Part shown: positions 15,210 through 22,740 of the stretch, in pieces
How the letters are laid out: the number at the start of each line of letters is the position of its first letter
How positions within the stretch are numbered: the first letter of the stretch is position 1
Origin: Actinomadura madurae
GTDB lineage: Bacteria; Actinomycetota; Actinomycetes; Streptosporangiales; Streptosporangiaceae
Assembly (NCBI RefSeq): GCF_900115095.1
Contig: NZ_FOVH01000024.1
Span: 57,777-121,776 of the forward strand
DNA: 64,000 nt
Reading direction: 5' to 3'
Position numbers and translations under genes: made by a program
The notes under the pieces: generated by a model
The model's input: the letters and a program-made list of their open reading frames with translations, nothing else
Database searches by the model: none
What the model was told of the DNA's origin: nothing

Positions 15210-15956
15210 GTGGGTAGCGGAGTTCCCGACGTCGGCTGGCGCCTGGTCAAACCGAGCGGCCACCTGCCCGAGCGCGTGGTGACGCTGATCAACGAGCTCA
15301 TCGTCGCCGAGCGGCTCAAGCCGGGCGACCGCCTCCCGCCCGAGCGCGAGCTCGCCGTCCTGCTCGGGGTGAGCCGGCCGGTGGTCCGGGAGGCGGTCCG
15401 CGAGCTGGCCGCACGGGGGCAGCTCAGCGTGCGGCACGGCCGCGGGATCTTCGTGGAGACGCCGAGCGCGGCCCAGGACCTGCGCGCCGCCATCGCCGGC
15501 GAGCAGGTCGGGCTGCAGGAGCTGTTCGACATGCGCGAGGTGCTGGAGGTGGCGGCCGTCGGCTGGGCCGCCGCCCACGCCACGGACGACGACGTGGCCG
15601 CGCTGCGCGAGGCGCTCGCCCGGCTGGACGAGGCCGCGACGCCGGAGAGCCCCGACTTCGCGACCCTCCAGCTGCTCGACTCGGCGTTCCACCTCAAGAT
15701 CGTGGAGATCGCGCGCAACCGCTTCCTGCTGAAGACGGTGGGGGTGCTGCAGGACATGATGCACGCGAGCATGCGGACGACGCTGTCCCTCCCGGGGCGC
15801 ATCAAGGCCTCCAGCGCCTGCCACCACGAGATCCTCGACGCGATCGTCGCCCATGACGAGGCGGAGGCCACGCGGGCGATGCGCGACCATCTGGAGTCCG
15901 CGCGCACCGCGGCCCTGTCCCGCCTCGAAGAGAAGCGGCGGACCGTCGCCGACTGA
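15210..15956 (+). CDS. FadR-type GntR family transcriptional regulator (FCD domain)
   Basis: A 248-residue regulator. The N-terminal winged helix includes ERLKPGDRLPPERELAVLLGVSRPVVREAVRELAARG (about 32-68). The C-terminal FCD domain contains the metal/ligand residues of the family (DSAFHLKIVEIARN, HHEILDAI and MRDHLESAR). FCD regulators usually respond to small carboxylates, fitting a dicarboxylate or sulfocarboxylate inducer. It lies just after the transporter genes and converges on the TauE gene. GTG at 15210 has a run AAAAAGGGGGG upstream. It is the likely reader of the 16-bp sites at 5503, 12366, 15171 and 18279. Confidence 0.85.
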   Translation: MGSGVPDVGWRLVKPSGHLPERVVTLINELIVAERLKPGDRLPPERELAVLLGVSRPVVREAVRELAARGQLSVRHGRGIFVETPSAAQDLRAAIAGEQVGLQELFDMREVLEVAAVGWAAAHATDDDVAALREALARLDEAATPESPDFATLQLLDSAFHLKIVEIARNRFLLKTVGVLQDMMHASMRTTLSLPGRIKASSACHHEILDAIVAHDEAEATRAMRDHLESARTAALSRLEEKRRTVAD

Positions 15957-15970
15957 ACGTCCGGGGCGGG

Positions 15971-16705
15971 TCACAGCGCGGTGGCGATCGTCGCGCAGCC
16001 GGCCGTCAGGATGACGCCGAGGCTGATCCCCCGGAACACCCGGTAGGGGATGCGGCCGGCCGCGCGGATGCCCAGCTGGTTGCCGAGGATGCCGGCGGGC
16101 AGCCAGAACGCGACGTATCTCCCCAGCGGCGCGAGGACGTCCGGGTCGGTGGCGGTGAGCAGCGCCAGCGTGAGGGCGTTCGACACGATGAAGTAGACGG
16201 TGAGGTCGGCGACGAACGACATCTGCTCCACGCGGTCGCGGGTCAGCAGCAGGGCGGGCGGGACGCCGTTCAGCGACGTCGTCACCCCGAGGAACCCGCC
16301 GCCGGCCCCGGCGGCGAGGGTCGTCGCCGCGCCGGCGGGGGCGCCGTCGCGGTCGCCCGGCCGGAACGCGATGGCCAGCGCGGCGCCGATCGCGACCAGC
16401 CCGACACCGATCTTCAGTACCCCGGTGTCGAGCGTCCCGCGGACGGCGAGGCCGGCGAGGATGCCGGGGACGGCGCCGCCGATCAGCCGGGCGGCGCGCG
16501 GCCGGACCAGATGGCGGCGCAGCCGCGGGACCGCCGCGAGCCGGGTGAGCAGGGCGATCGCGAGGTTGGCGGCGACGACCTCGCGCAGCGGCAGCCCGGC
16601 CGCCAGCAGGGACGGCGCCGCCACCAGGCCGAAGCCGAAGCCGGTGGCGCCGCCCAGCAGCGCGGCCAGGAAGATCCCGGCCGCGCCGACGACGATCTGC
16701 GTCAC
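15971..16705 (-). CDS. TauE/SafE family sulfite/organosulfonate exporter
   Basis: A 244-residue protein with about eight hydrophobic helices and the TauE/SafE duplicated pattern: GAAGIFLAALLGGATGFGFGLVAAPSL near the N-terminus, and GGGFLGVTTSLNGVPPALLL at the second repeat. Family members export sulfite, sulfoacetate or related anions. It is the last gene of the minus-strand fumarase operon (49 bases after the beta subunit), so it is likely to relieve sulfite released by the SuyAB-like lyase. GTG start at 16705. It converges with the FadR-type gene with no evident terminator in the 14-base gap. Confidence 0.8.
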   Translation of the reverse strand: MTQIVVGAAGIFLAALLGGATGFGFGLVAAPSLLAAGLPLREVVAANLAIALLTRLAAVPRLRRHLVRPRAARLIGGAVPGILAGLAVRGTLDTGVLKIGVGLVAIGAALAIAFRPGDRDGAPAGAATTLAAGAGGGFLGVTTSLNGVPPALLLTRDRVEQMSFVADLTVYFIVSNALTLALLTATDPDVLAPLGRYVAFWLPAGILGNQLGIRAAGRIPYRVFRGISLGVILTAGCATIATAL

Positions 16706-16754
16706 GGCCGGCGGGGGCGGGCACCGGCCCGCGGGCCGCGGCCGGGCGGAGCGG

Positions 16755-17369
16755 TCACAGGCCCAGCTTCCGGTAGGCGGCCTCCATGTTGGCCTGGGCC
16801 CGCTCGGACGTCCGCTCGTACTCGGACGCGCCGTGGGAGTCCATGGTGACGAAGAGGGGGCCGAACCCCGTCACGCGGAACTTCCAGAGGCATTCGGGCA
16901 TGAGGTCCTCCCAGAGGACGTCCTCGATCTCGGCGACCTGGAGGGTCTCGTAGCTGGCGGCGCCTCCGGTGATGGACAGGTAGACGGCGCCGTGGCGGCC
17001 GAGATGCTCCAGCGACCCGGCGCTGAGGCCGCCCTTGCCGATGATCGCGCGGACGCCCAGGTCCTCGACGCAGCCGCGGGTGAAGCGGTCCATCCGCATC
17101 GAGGTCGTGGTGCCGACGGAGACGGGGACGTAGCCGCCCGCGTCCGTCCGGCGGACGCTCGGCGCGGTGTGCAGGAAGGCGGCGCCGGCGAGGTCGGCCG
17201 GAACGCGCCGGCCCTCGTCGAAGAAGCGGATGAGGGACGCGTCGCGGACGCCCCAGATCGTCCCGTCGATCCAGAGCTCGTCGCCGCAGCGCAGCGAGCG
17301 GGCGGTGGCCTCGTCGAAGGGGGCGTCCAGGCGGAGCACGCGGTCAGTACCCACGCGGTCAGTACCCAT
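16755..17369 (-). CDS. Class I fumarase/tartrate dehydratase beta-type subunit
   Basis: A 204-residue Fumerase_C (TtdB/FumA C-terminal) domain: GDELWIDGTIWGVRDASLIR, AGAAFLHTAPSV, YVPVSVGTTTSMRMDRF, VRAIIGKGGL and ITGGAASYETLQV. With the alpha protein it forms a [4Fe-4S] hydro-lyase that adds water to fumarate-type double bonds. The start codon overlaps the alpha gene by 11 bp. The first ten residues read MGTDRVGTDRV because of a perfect 15-bp tandem duplication at 17337-17366 spanning the junction. Hydration of sulfofumarate is an inference from the cluster; fumarate or tartrate is the default. Confidence 0.8.
   Translation of the reverse strand: MGTDRVGTDRVLRLDAPFDEATARSLRCGDELWIDGTIWGVRDASLIRFFDEGRRVPADLAGAAFLHTAPSVRRTDAGGYVPVSVGTTTSMRMDRFTRGCVEDLGVRAIIGKGGLSAGSLEHLGRHGAVYLSITGGAASYETLQVAEIEDVLWEDLMPECLWKFRVTGFGPLFVTMDSHGASEYERTSERAQANMEAAYRKLGL
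17337..17366. repeat. Perfect 15-bp tandem duplication at the alpha/beta junction
   Basis: CACGCGGTCAGTACC occurs twice, head to tail, at 17337-17351 and 17352-17366. On the coding (minus) strand it doubles GTDRV at the start of the beta subunit and contains the alpha stop codon. Fifteen bases keeps the frame, so the duplication is silent for the core protein. Confidence 0.85.
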
Positions 17370-18261
17370 AGGTCACCTGCCCGCCGGCCGCGATGCGCGC
17401 ACGCGCCCGCTCGCCCCGCCAGCACTGGATGTTGACGGCGACGGGGTTCATCGAGATGTGCGTCCAGGCGTATTCGACGTGGACGGCGAAGGAGGTCGTG
17501 GCGCCGCCCAGGCCCTGCGGCCCGATCCCGGTGGTGTTGATGGCGTCCAGCATCTGGCGCTCGAACTCGGCGATCTCCGGTTCGGGGTGCGGCTGCCCGA
17601 CGGGACGCAGGGTCGCCTTCTTGGCGAGCGCGGCGCACTGGTCGGCGGTGCCGCCGAGGCCGACGCCGACGACCGTGGGCGGGCAGGGGCGCGGGCCGGC
17701 CTCGACGACGCGGTCGAGGATGTACTTCTTGACGCCGGCCTGGCCGTCGGCGGGGGAGAGCATGCTCAGGAACGACATGTTCTCCGAGCCGGACCCCTTA
17801 GGGATGAGCAGGATGTCGAGGCCGTCGCCGCCGTCGGCGAAGTCGACGTGCACGGCGGGGACGCCGTCGCCGGTGTTGTCCTGGCGGTTCTCGCGGGTGA
17901 GCGGGTGCACGATGCTCGACCGCAGCGAGTGCCGCTCGCTGGCGAGGGCGACGCCCTGGCGCAGGGCCTCGGTCATCCGGGCGCCGTTGACCGGCGCCTC
18001 GGTGCCGATCTCGACGAAGAACACGCAGATCCCGGTGTCCTGGCAGACGATGATGCCGGTCTCGTCTGAGGTCTCGATCGCCTTGACCATCACCTCCAGG
18101 CGGCGCCGGGCGCCGCCGTCCTCGCGCTGGTGCGCGGCGTCGACCGAGTGCCGCACGTCGGGCGGGAGGTCGGTCAGGGCCTTCTTGTAGAGCGCCGCGG
18201 AGACCTCGCGCAGGTCGTCGTAGAGCTGGTCGGTTCCGAGCCGGACCGTGCCGGGACCCAT
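17359..18261 (-). CDS. Class I fumarase/tartrate dehydratase alpha-type subunit
   Basis: A 300-residue iron-sulfur hydro-lyase alpha subunit. Conserved parts are QDTGICVFFVEIG (Cys79), GSGSENMSFLSMLSPADG, CPPTVVGVGLGGTADQC (Cys193) and HISMNPVAVNIQCWRGERA (Cys280); Cys79, Cys193 and Cys280 are the likely [4Fe-4S] ligands. ATG at 18261 is chosen because GAAGGGG sits eight bases upstream and the homologous N-terminus begins there, although the frame stays open to 18324. It is the first gene of a minus-strand operon (alpha, beta, TauE) with its own promoter and operator candidate. Confidence 0.8.
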   Translation of the reverse strand: MGPGTVRLGTDQLYDDLREVSAALYKKALTDLPPDVRHSVDAAHQREDGGARRRLEVMVKAIETSDETGIIVCQDTGICVFFVEIGTEAPVNGARMTEALRQGVALASERHSLRSSIVHPLTRENRQDNTGDGVPAVHVDFADGGDGLDILLIPKGSGSENMSFLSMLSPADGQAGVKKYILDRVVEAGPRPCPPTVVGVGLGGTADQCAALAKKATLRPVGQPHPEPEIAEFERQMLDAINTTGIGPQGLGGATTSFAVHVEYAWTHISMNPVAVNIQCWRGERARARIAAGGQVTYGY

Positions 18262-18278
18262 CGCACCCCTTCCCTGGT

Positions 18279-18294
18279 GGTTTGACCTCTGACC
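18279..18294. promoter_or_regulatory. Candidate operator, copy 4 (before the fumarase operon)
   Basis: On the minus strand this reads GGTCAGAGGTCAAACC, matching 13 of 16 positions of the 5503 site. It directly follows a -10 box (TACATT), so it covers the predicted transcription start, the same placement as at 5503. Confidence 0.6.
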
Positions 18295-18324
18295 AATGTA
18301 GGAAGCCGGGAGCGCGGCCGTCAA
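18295..18324 (-). promoter_or_regulatory. Candidate promoter of the fumarase-TauE operon
   Basis: Minus-strand TTGACG (18324-18319), an 18-base spacer and TACATT (18300-18295). Transcription would begin inside the 18279-18294 site, about 30 bases before the alpha-subunit ATG. Confidence 0.5.
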
Positions 18325-18325
18325 C

Positions 18326-18348
18326 GCTCATAGGCAACGCCTATGAGC
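18326..18348. promoter_or_regulatory. Perfect 10-bp inverted repeat, LysR-type site candidate
   Basis: Arms GCTCATAGGC (18326-18335) and GCCTATGAGC (18339-18348) are perfect, with a 3-base AAC spacer. The centre ATAGGC-AAC-GCCTAT fits the T-N11-A form of LysR-family sites. It lies 56 bases before the ferredoxin/NrfD gene and beside the -35 box of the divergent fumarase promoter. The LysR gene at the end of the same block (23848-24762) is the obvious candidate reader. Confidence 0.6.
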
Positions 18349-18403
18349 TCATCGTCAACCGGCGGGTACCGGCCCGCGCGCCGGTGTGTGCAGGCTAAGC
18401 GGC

Positions 18404-19891
18404 GTGCAATACGGCTTCGCGATCGACCAGCGCACATGCATCGGTTGTCATGCATGCACCGTCGCCTGCAAAACGGAACACGAAGTCCCGGTGGGACAGT
18501 TCCGTACCTGGGTGAAGTACGTCGAGAAGGGGGAATTCCCGTCGACGACCCGCGAGTTCGGCGTGATGCGCTGCAATCACTGCACGGACGCGCCGTGCGT
18601 GAAGATATGTCCGACGAAGGCGCTGTTCAAGCGCGACGACGGCATCGTCGACTTCGACGGGGACAGCTGCATCGGCTGCAAGAGCTGCATGCAGGCCTGC
18701 CCCTACGACGCCATCTACATCGACGAGGACACCCACACCGCGGCGAAATGCAATTTCTGCGCCCACCGCGTCGACCAGGATCTGGAGCCCGCCTGCGTGG
18801 TGGTCTGCCCGACCCATTCGATCTGGGTCGGTGACCTCGACGACCCGGACAGCGGCATCAGCAGGCTGGTGAGCACCCAGCCCACCGCCGTCCGGTCACC
18901 CGAGCAGAACACCGGACCCAACGTCTTCTACCTGGGCGCCGACCACGCCGTCCTCGACCCCCTGGCCGCGCCCGTCGACGACACCTACATCTGGGCGAGG
19001 CCGGACGCGCAGCGCCTGGAGGCGGCGCGCGACGCCGGTCCCGCCGATGAACCCGGCCGCCCCCGCACCACCCTCAACACCGCCCATCCCCGGCCCTGGG
19101 GCTGGCGCGTCACCACGTACCTGTGGACGAAGGGCGCCGGGGCCGGAGCCCTGCTCCTCGCCGCGCTCGCCCTGATCGCCGGTGTCGACCTCGGGCCGGT
19201 GGGACGGTACGTCGCGCCCGCCCTCGCCATCGCCGGCGCGGCCAGTACCGGGGCGCTGCTCGTCTGGGACCTGAAGCGTCCGGAGCGGTTCCTGTACCTG
19301 TTCCTGCGCCCCAACCCGACGTCGTGGCTGGTCTGGGGCGGAATCGTGCTGTGCGCCTGCACGGGTGCCGGCGGGCTGTGGCTGCTGTTCGGGGACATGT
19401 CCGTGCTGCGCTGGGCCGCGATACCGATCGCCGTGCTGACGGCCGGGTACACCGCCTTCCTGTTCGGCCAGGCCGAGGGACGCGATCTGTGGCAGTCGCC
19501 CGTGCTGTTCTGGCATCTGATCGCCCAAGCCGGAATGGTCGGCTCGGGGGCGCTGCTCGTCGCGGCGCCGTTCGCCGGGCTGGAGGGCAAGGCCGCCCGG
19601 TTCCTCACCTGGGCACTCGTCGCCTCGGCGGCCGTCCACCTGCTGTTCCTGGCGCTGGAGTACGGCGGCCGGCACTCCGGGCGGGCGGCGGCCTTCGCCG
19701 CGCACCTCGTCGTGCGCGGCCGGTACGCCAGGACGTTCTGGCTCGCCGGGGTGCTGCCGGTCGTGGCGGGCGCCGCGCTGGCCCTCCTCGGCCCCGCCGC
19801 CGGGGTCGCGGGCGGCCTGCTCGTCCAGGCGGCGCTCGTCGCCTACGAGAGCGTCTACGTCCGCGCCGGCCAGGACGTCCCGCTGTCCTAG
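18404..19891 (+). CDS. Fused ferredoxin (DmsB/PsrB-type) and NrfD-type membrane subunit, SoeBC-like
   Basis: A 495-residue fusion. Residues 1-190 hold four [4Fe-4S] motifs: CIGCHACTVAC, CNHCTDAPCVKIC, CIGCKSCMQAC and CNFC....ACVVVC. From about residue 235 there are eight or nine membrane helices of the NrfD/PsrC type (including KRPERFLYLFLRPNPTSW). The two halves are normally separate proteins in sulfite-oxidising (SoeB, SoeC), polysulfide and DMSO reductase systems. It would pass electrons between the molybdoenzyme encoded next and the quinone pool. Start uncertain: GTG 18404 or GTG 18386; neither has a strong ribosome site. Confidence 0.75.
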   Translation: MQYGFAIDQRTCIGCHACTVACKTEHEVPVGQFRTWVKYVEKGEFPSTTREFGVMRCNHCTDAPCVKICPTKALFKRDDGIVDFDGDSCIGCKSCMQACPYDAIYIDEDTHTAAKCNFCAHRVDQDLEPACVVVCPTHSIWVGDLDDPDSGISRLVSTQPTAVRSPEQNTGPNVFYLGADHAVLDPLAAPVDDTYIWARPDAQRLEAARDAGPADEPGRPRTTLNTAHPRPWGWRVTTYLWTKGAGAGALLLAALALIAGVDLGPVGRYVAPALAIAGAASTGALLVWDLKRPERFLYLFLRPNPTSWLVWGGIVLCACTGAGGLWLLFGDMSVLRWAAIPIAVLTAGYTAFLFGQAEGRDLWQSPVLFWHLIAQAGMVGSGALLVAAPFAGLEGKAARFLTWALVASAAVHLLFLALEYGGRHSGRAAAFAAHLVVRGRYARTFWLAGVLPVVAGAALALLGPAAGVAGGLLVQAALVAYESVYVRAGQDVPLS

Positions 19892-19917
19892 CTCTTCCGT
19901 CGTCCGAGGAGTGCCCT

Positions 19918-22740
19918 ATGACGATCGACCTTCCCGGGATGCGCAACCACGAGAGGCTGCGGAACTACCCGGCGCCAGAGACGTGGGACCACCATGTCGA
20001 GAACGACGCCCGCGCCCACCCGCGCAAGGTGCCCCGGGAGTTCATGCTCATCCCGACCACCTGCTTCAACTGCGAGTCGGCCTGCGGGCTCCTCGCCTAC
20101 GTCGAGAAGAAGGACCTGTCCGTCACCAAGGTGACCGGCAATCCCGCGCACCCGGGCTCCCGCGGCCGCAACTGCGCCAAGGGCCCCGCCACGATCAACC
20201 AGCTGGACGACCCCGAGCGCATCCTGCACCCCCTGCGCCGGGCCGGTGAGCGCGGAGCCGGGAAATGGGAGCGCGTGACCTGGGACGAGGCGCTCGACGA
20301 CATCGCGGCGCGCATCCGGCAGGCGATCCTCGAAGACCGCCACGACGAGGTCCTGTACCACGTGGGACGTCCCGGAGAGGACGGCTTCGCGGAGCGGTTC
20401 CTCCAGGCCTGGGGCGTGGACGGCCACAACAGCCACACCAACATCTGCTCCAGCGGCGCGCGGTTCGGCTACACCCTGTGGGGCGGGTACGACCGGCCCT
20501 CGCCCGACCACGCCAACGCCAAGGTCATCCTTCTGCTGTCGAGCCACCTGGAGACCGGGCACTACTTCAACCCGCACGCGCAGCGCATCATGGAGGCCAA
20601 GCAGGACGGGGCGAAGCTCGTCGTCCTCGACCCGCGGATGTCCAACACCGCGTCCCACGCCGACCTGTGGCTGGCGCCCTGGCCGGGCAGCGAGGCGGCG
20701 ATCCTGCTGGCCGTGGCCTCGTACCTGATCCGGACGCGGCAGCTCGCGGACGGCTACATCCGCCGGTGGGTCAACTGGCAGACCTACCTGGAACGGCTCC
20801 ATCCGGACGCGCCTCGCGACTACGAGACCTTCCTGGAACGCCTGGAGTCCGACTACGCCGGCTACACCTTCGAGTACGCGGCCCGCGAGGCCCGCATCCC
20901 GCAGGAGCGGATCGAGGAGCTGGCGCGCATCGTCGCCGGCGCCGGGACGAGGCTGGCCGCGCACGTCTGGCGCGCCGCCGCCGCGGGCAACCTCGGCGGA
21001 TGGCAGGTGGCCAGGTCCCTCTTCTTCCTCAACGTGCTCACCGGAAGCGTCGGCACCGAGGGCGGCACCAGCCCGAACGGCTGGAACAAGTTCGTCGCGC
21101 ACGGCCCGAACATGCCGGACGCCCACGAGCGCTGGAACGAGCTGCTCTGGCCTCGCGAATACCCGCTGTCGACCAACGAGATGTCGTTTCTCCTGCCGCA
21201 TTTCCTCGCGGACGGGCGCGCGAGGCTGGCCGTCTACTTCAGCCGGGTCTACAACCCCGTCTGGACCAACCCGGACGGGTTCATGTGGATGGAGACCCTG
21301 ACCGATCCCGACCGGGTGGGATGCCATGTGGCGCTGACGCCGACCTGGTCGGAGACGGCGGCGTACGCCGACTACGTCCTGCCCATGGGGCACTCCACGG
21401 AGCGGCACGACACCCACTCCTACGAGACCCACGCCGGACGGTGGCTGGGCTTCAGGCAGCCCGTGCGCAGGGTCGCCATGGAGAAGACGGGCCAGTCCTT
21501 CACCGACACGCGTGACACCAACCCGGGCGAGGTCTGGGAGGAGAACGAGTTCTGGTTCGAGCTGTCCTGGCGCATCGACCCGGACGGCGCACTCGGGATC
21601 CGCAAGTACTTCGAGTCCCCGTACCGTCCCGGCGAGAAGGTCACCGTCGACGAGTACTACCGGTACGTCTTCGAGAACTCCGTCCCGTGCCTGCCCGAGA
21701 AGGCGAAGGAGGCCGGGCTGACCCCGCTGGAGTACATGCGCAAGTACGGCGTGGTCGAGATCGACTCGGGCGTCTACCGGCTCGACGAGCGGCCCCTCAC
21801 GCCCGCCGAGCTGGACGGTGCCGAGGCCGACGAGCAGGGCGTGCTGCGCCGGCCGACCACGCCCGACTCGGTCCCACCGCTGATCGGCGAGGCCGGGGCG
21901 GTCGGCGTCCGGCACGAGGACGGCACGGCCACCCAGGGCTGGCTCACCCCGTCCCGCAAGCTGGAGATCTACTCGACCGCCGTCGCCGACTTCGGCTGGC
22001 CCGAGCACGCGACGCCGGGATACGTGGAGTCGCACGTCTCCTGGAACCGGCTCGACCGGGACGCCGGGGACCTCGTCCTCATGCCGACCTTCCGGCTGCC
22101 CACGCTCATCCACACCCGTTCCGGCAACGCCAAGTACCTGAACGAGATCAGTAACACCCACCCGCTGTGGGTGAACCCGGAGGACGCCGCGGGCCCGGTC
22201 ACCGGCGACCTCGCCACCGACGACCTCGTCCGCGTGCACACCGAGATCGGGCACTTCGTCGCCCGGGTCTGGGTGACGTCCGGCATCCGTCCCGGCGTGG
22301 TCGCGCTCTCGCACCACATGGGCCGCTGGAGGCTGCACGAGCAGGACGGCAGCCGGTGGGTGAGCGGGCTGGTGGACCTCCAGCGCGGCGAGGAGGGGGT
22401 GTGGCGGCTGCGCTACCGCAAGGGGGTCCGGCCGTTCGCGTCCGGCGACGCCGACAGTTCCCGGATCGACTGGGACGATCCCGGCGTCCACCAGAACCTG
22501 GCCTTCGCGGTGCACCCGGATCCGCTGTCCGGGATGCACTGCTGGCACCAGAAGGTGCGGCTGGCCCCGGTCGAACCGGGCGACGAGTACGGCGACGTGG
22601 TCGTCGACACGCGCAGGTCGCGGGCCGTGTACCGGGAATGGCTGGAGATGACCCGGCCCGGACCGAACGCGGACGGCCTGCGGCGTCCCGAGTTCCTCAT
22701 GCGCCCCGTCAAGCCGAAGCGGCGGGCCTTCCATGTCTGA
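19918..22740 (+). CDS. soeA: Cytoplasmic molybdopterin oxidoreductase, SoeA-like (sulfite dehydrogenase candidate)
   Basis: A 940-residue DMSO-reductase-family molybdoenzyme. The [4Fe-4S] motif is complete (Cys49, Cys52, Cys56, Cys86 in TCFNCESAC and GRNCAKGP), and the likely Mo ligand is Cys177 in NICSSGARFG. The C-terminal molybdopterin dinucleotide domain follows (THPLWVNPEDA onward). There is no twin-arginine signal, so the enzyme faces the cytoplasm, as for SoeA and unlike PsrA/PhsA. Oxidation of cytoplasmic sulfite to sulfate fits the lyase and exporter next door; SoeA identity is by pattern and context. ATG 19918 has GAGGAG upstream, 26 bases after the membrane partner. Confidence 0.65.
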   Translation: MTIDLPGMRNHERLRNYPAPETWDHHVENDARAHPRKVPREFMLIPTTCFNCESACGLLAYVEKKDLSVTKVTGNPAHPGSRGRNCAKGPATINQLDDPERILHPLRRAGERGAGKWERVTWDEALDDIAARIRQAILEDRHDEVLYHVGRPGEDGFAERFLQAWGVDGHNSHTNICSSGARFGYTLWGGYDRPSPDHANAKVILLLSSHLETGHYFNPHAQRIMEAKQDGAKLVVLDPRMSNTASHADLWLAPWPGSEAAILLAVASYLIRTRQLADGYIRRWVNWQTYLERLHPDAPRDYETFLERLESDYAGYTFEYAAREARIPQERIEELARIVAGAGTRLAAHVWRAAAAGNLGGWQVARSLFFLNVLTGSVGTEGGTSPNGWNKFVAHGPNMPDAHERWNELLWPREYPLSTNEMSFLLPHFLADGRARLAVYFSRVYNPVWTNPDGFMWMETLTDPDRVGCHVALTPTWSETAAYADYVLPMGHSTERHDTHSYETHAGRWLGFRQPVRRVAMEKTGQSFTDTRDTNPGEVWEENEFWFELSWRIDPDGALGIRKYFESPYRPGEKVTVDEYYRYVFENSVPCLPEKAKEAGLTPLEYMRKYGVVEIDSGVYRLDERPLTPAELDGAEADEQGVLRRPTTPDSVPPLIGEAGAVGVRHEDGTATQGWLTPSRKLEIYSTAVADFGWPEHATPGYVESHVSWNRLDRDAGDLVLMPTFRLPTLIHTRSGNAKYLNEISNTHPLWVNPEDAAGPVTGDLATDDLVRVHTEIGHFVARVWVTSGIRPGVVALSHHMGRWRLHEQDGSRWVSGLVDLQRGEEGVWRLRYRKGVRPFASGDADSSRIDWDDPGVHQNLAFAVHPDPLSGMHCWHQKVRLAPVEPGDEYGDVVVDTRRSRAVYREWLEMTRPGPNADGLRRPEFLMRPVKPKRRAFHV

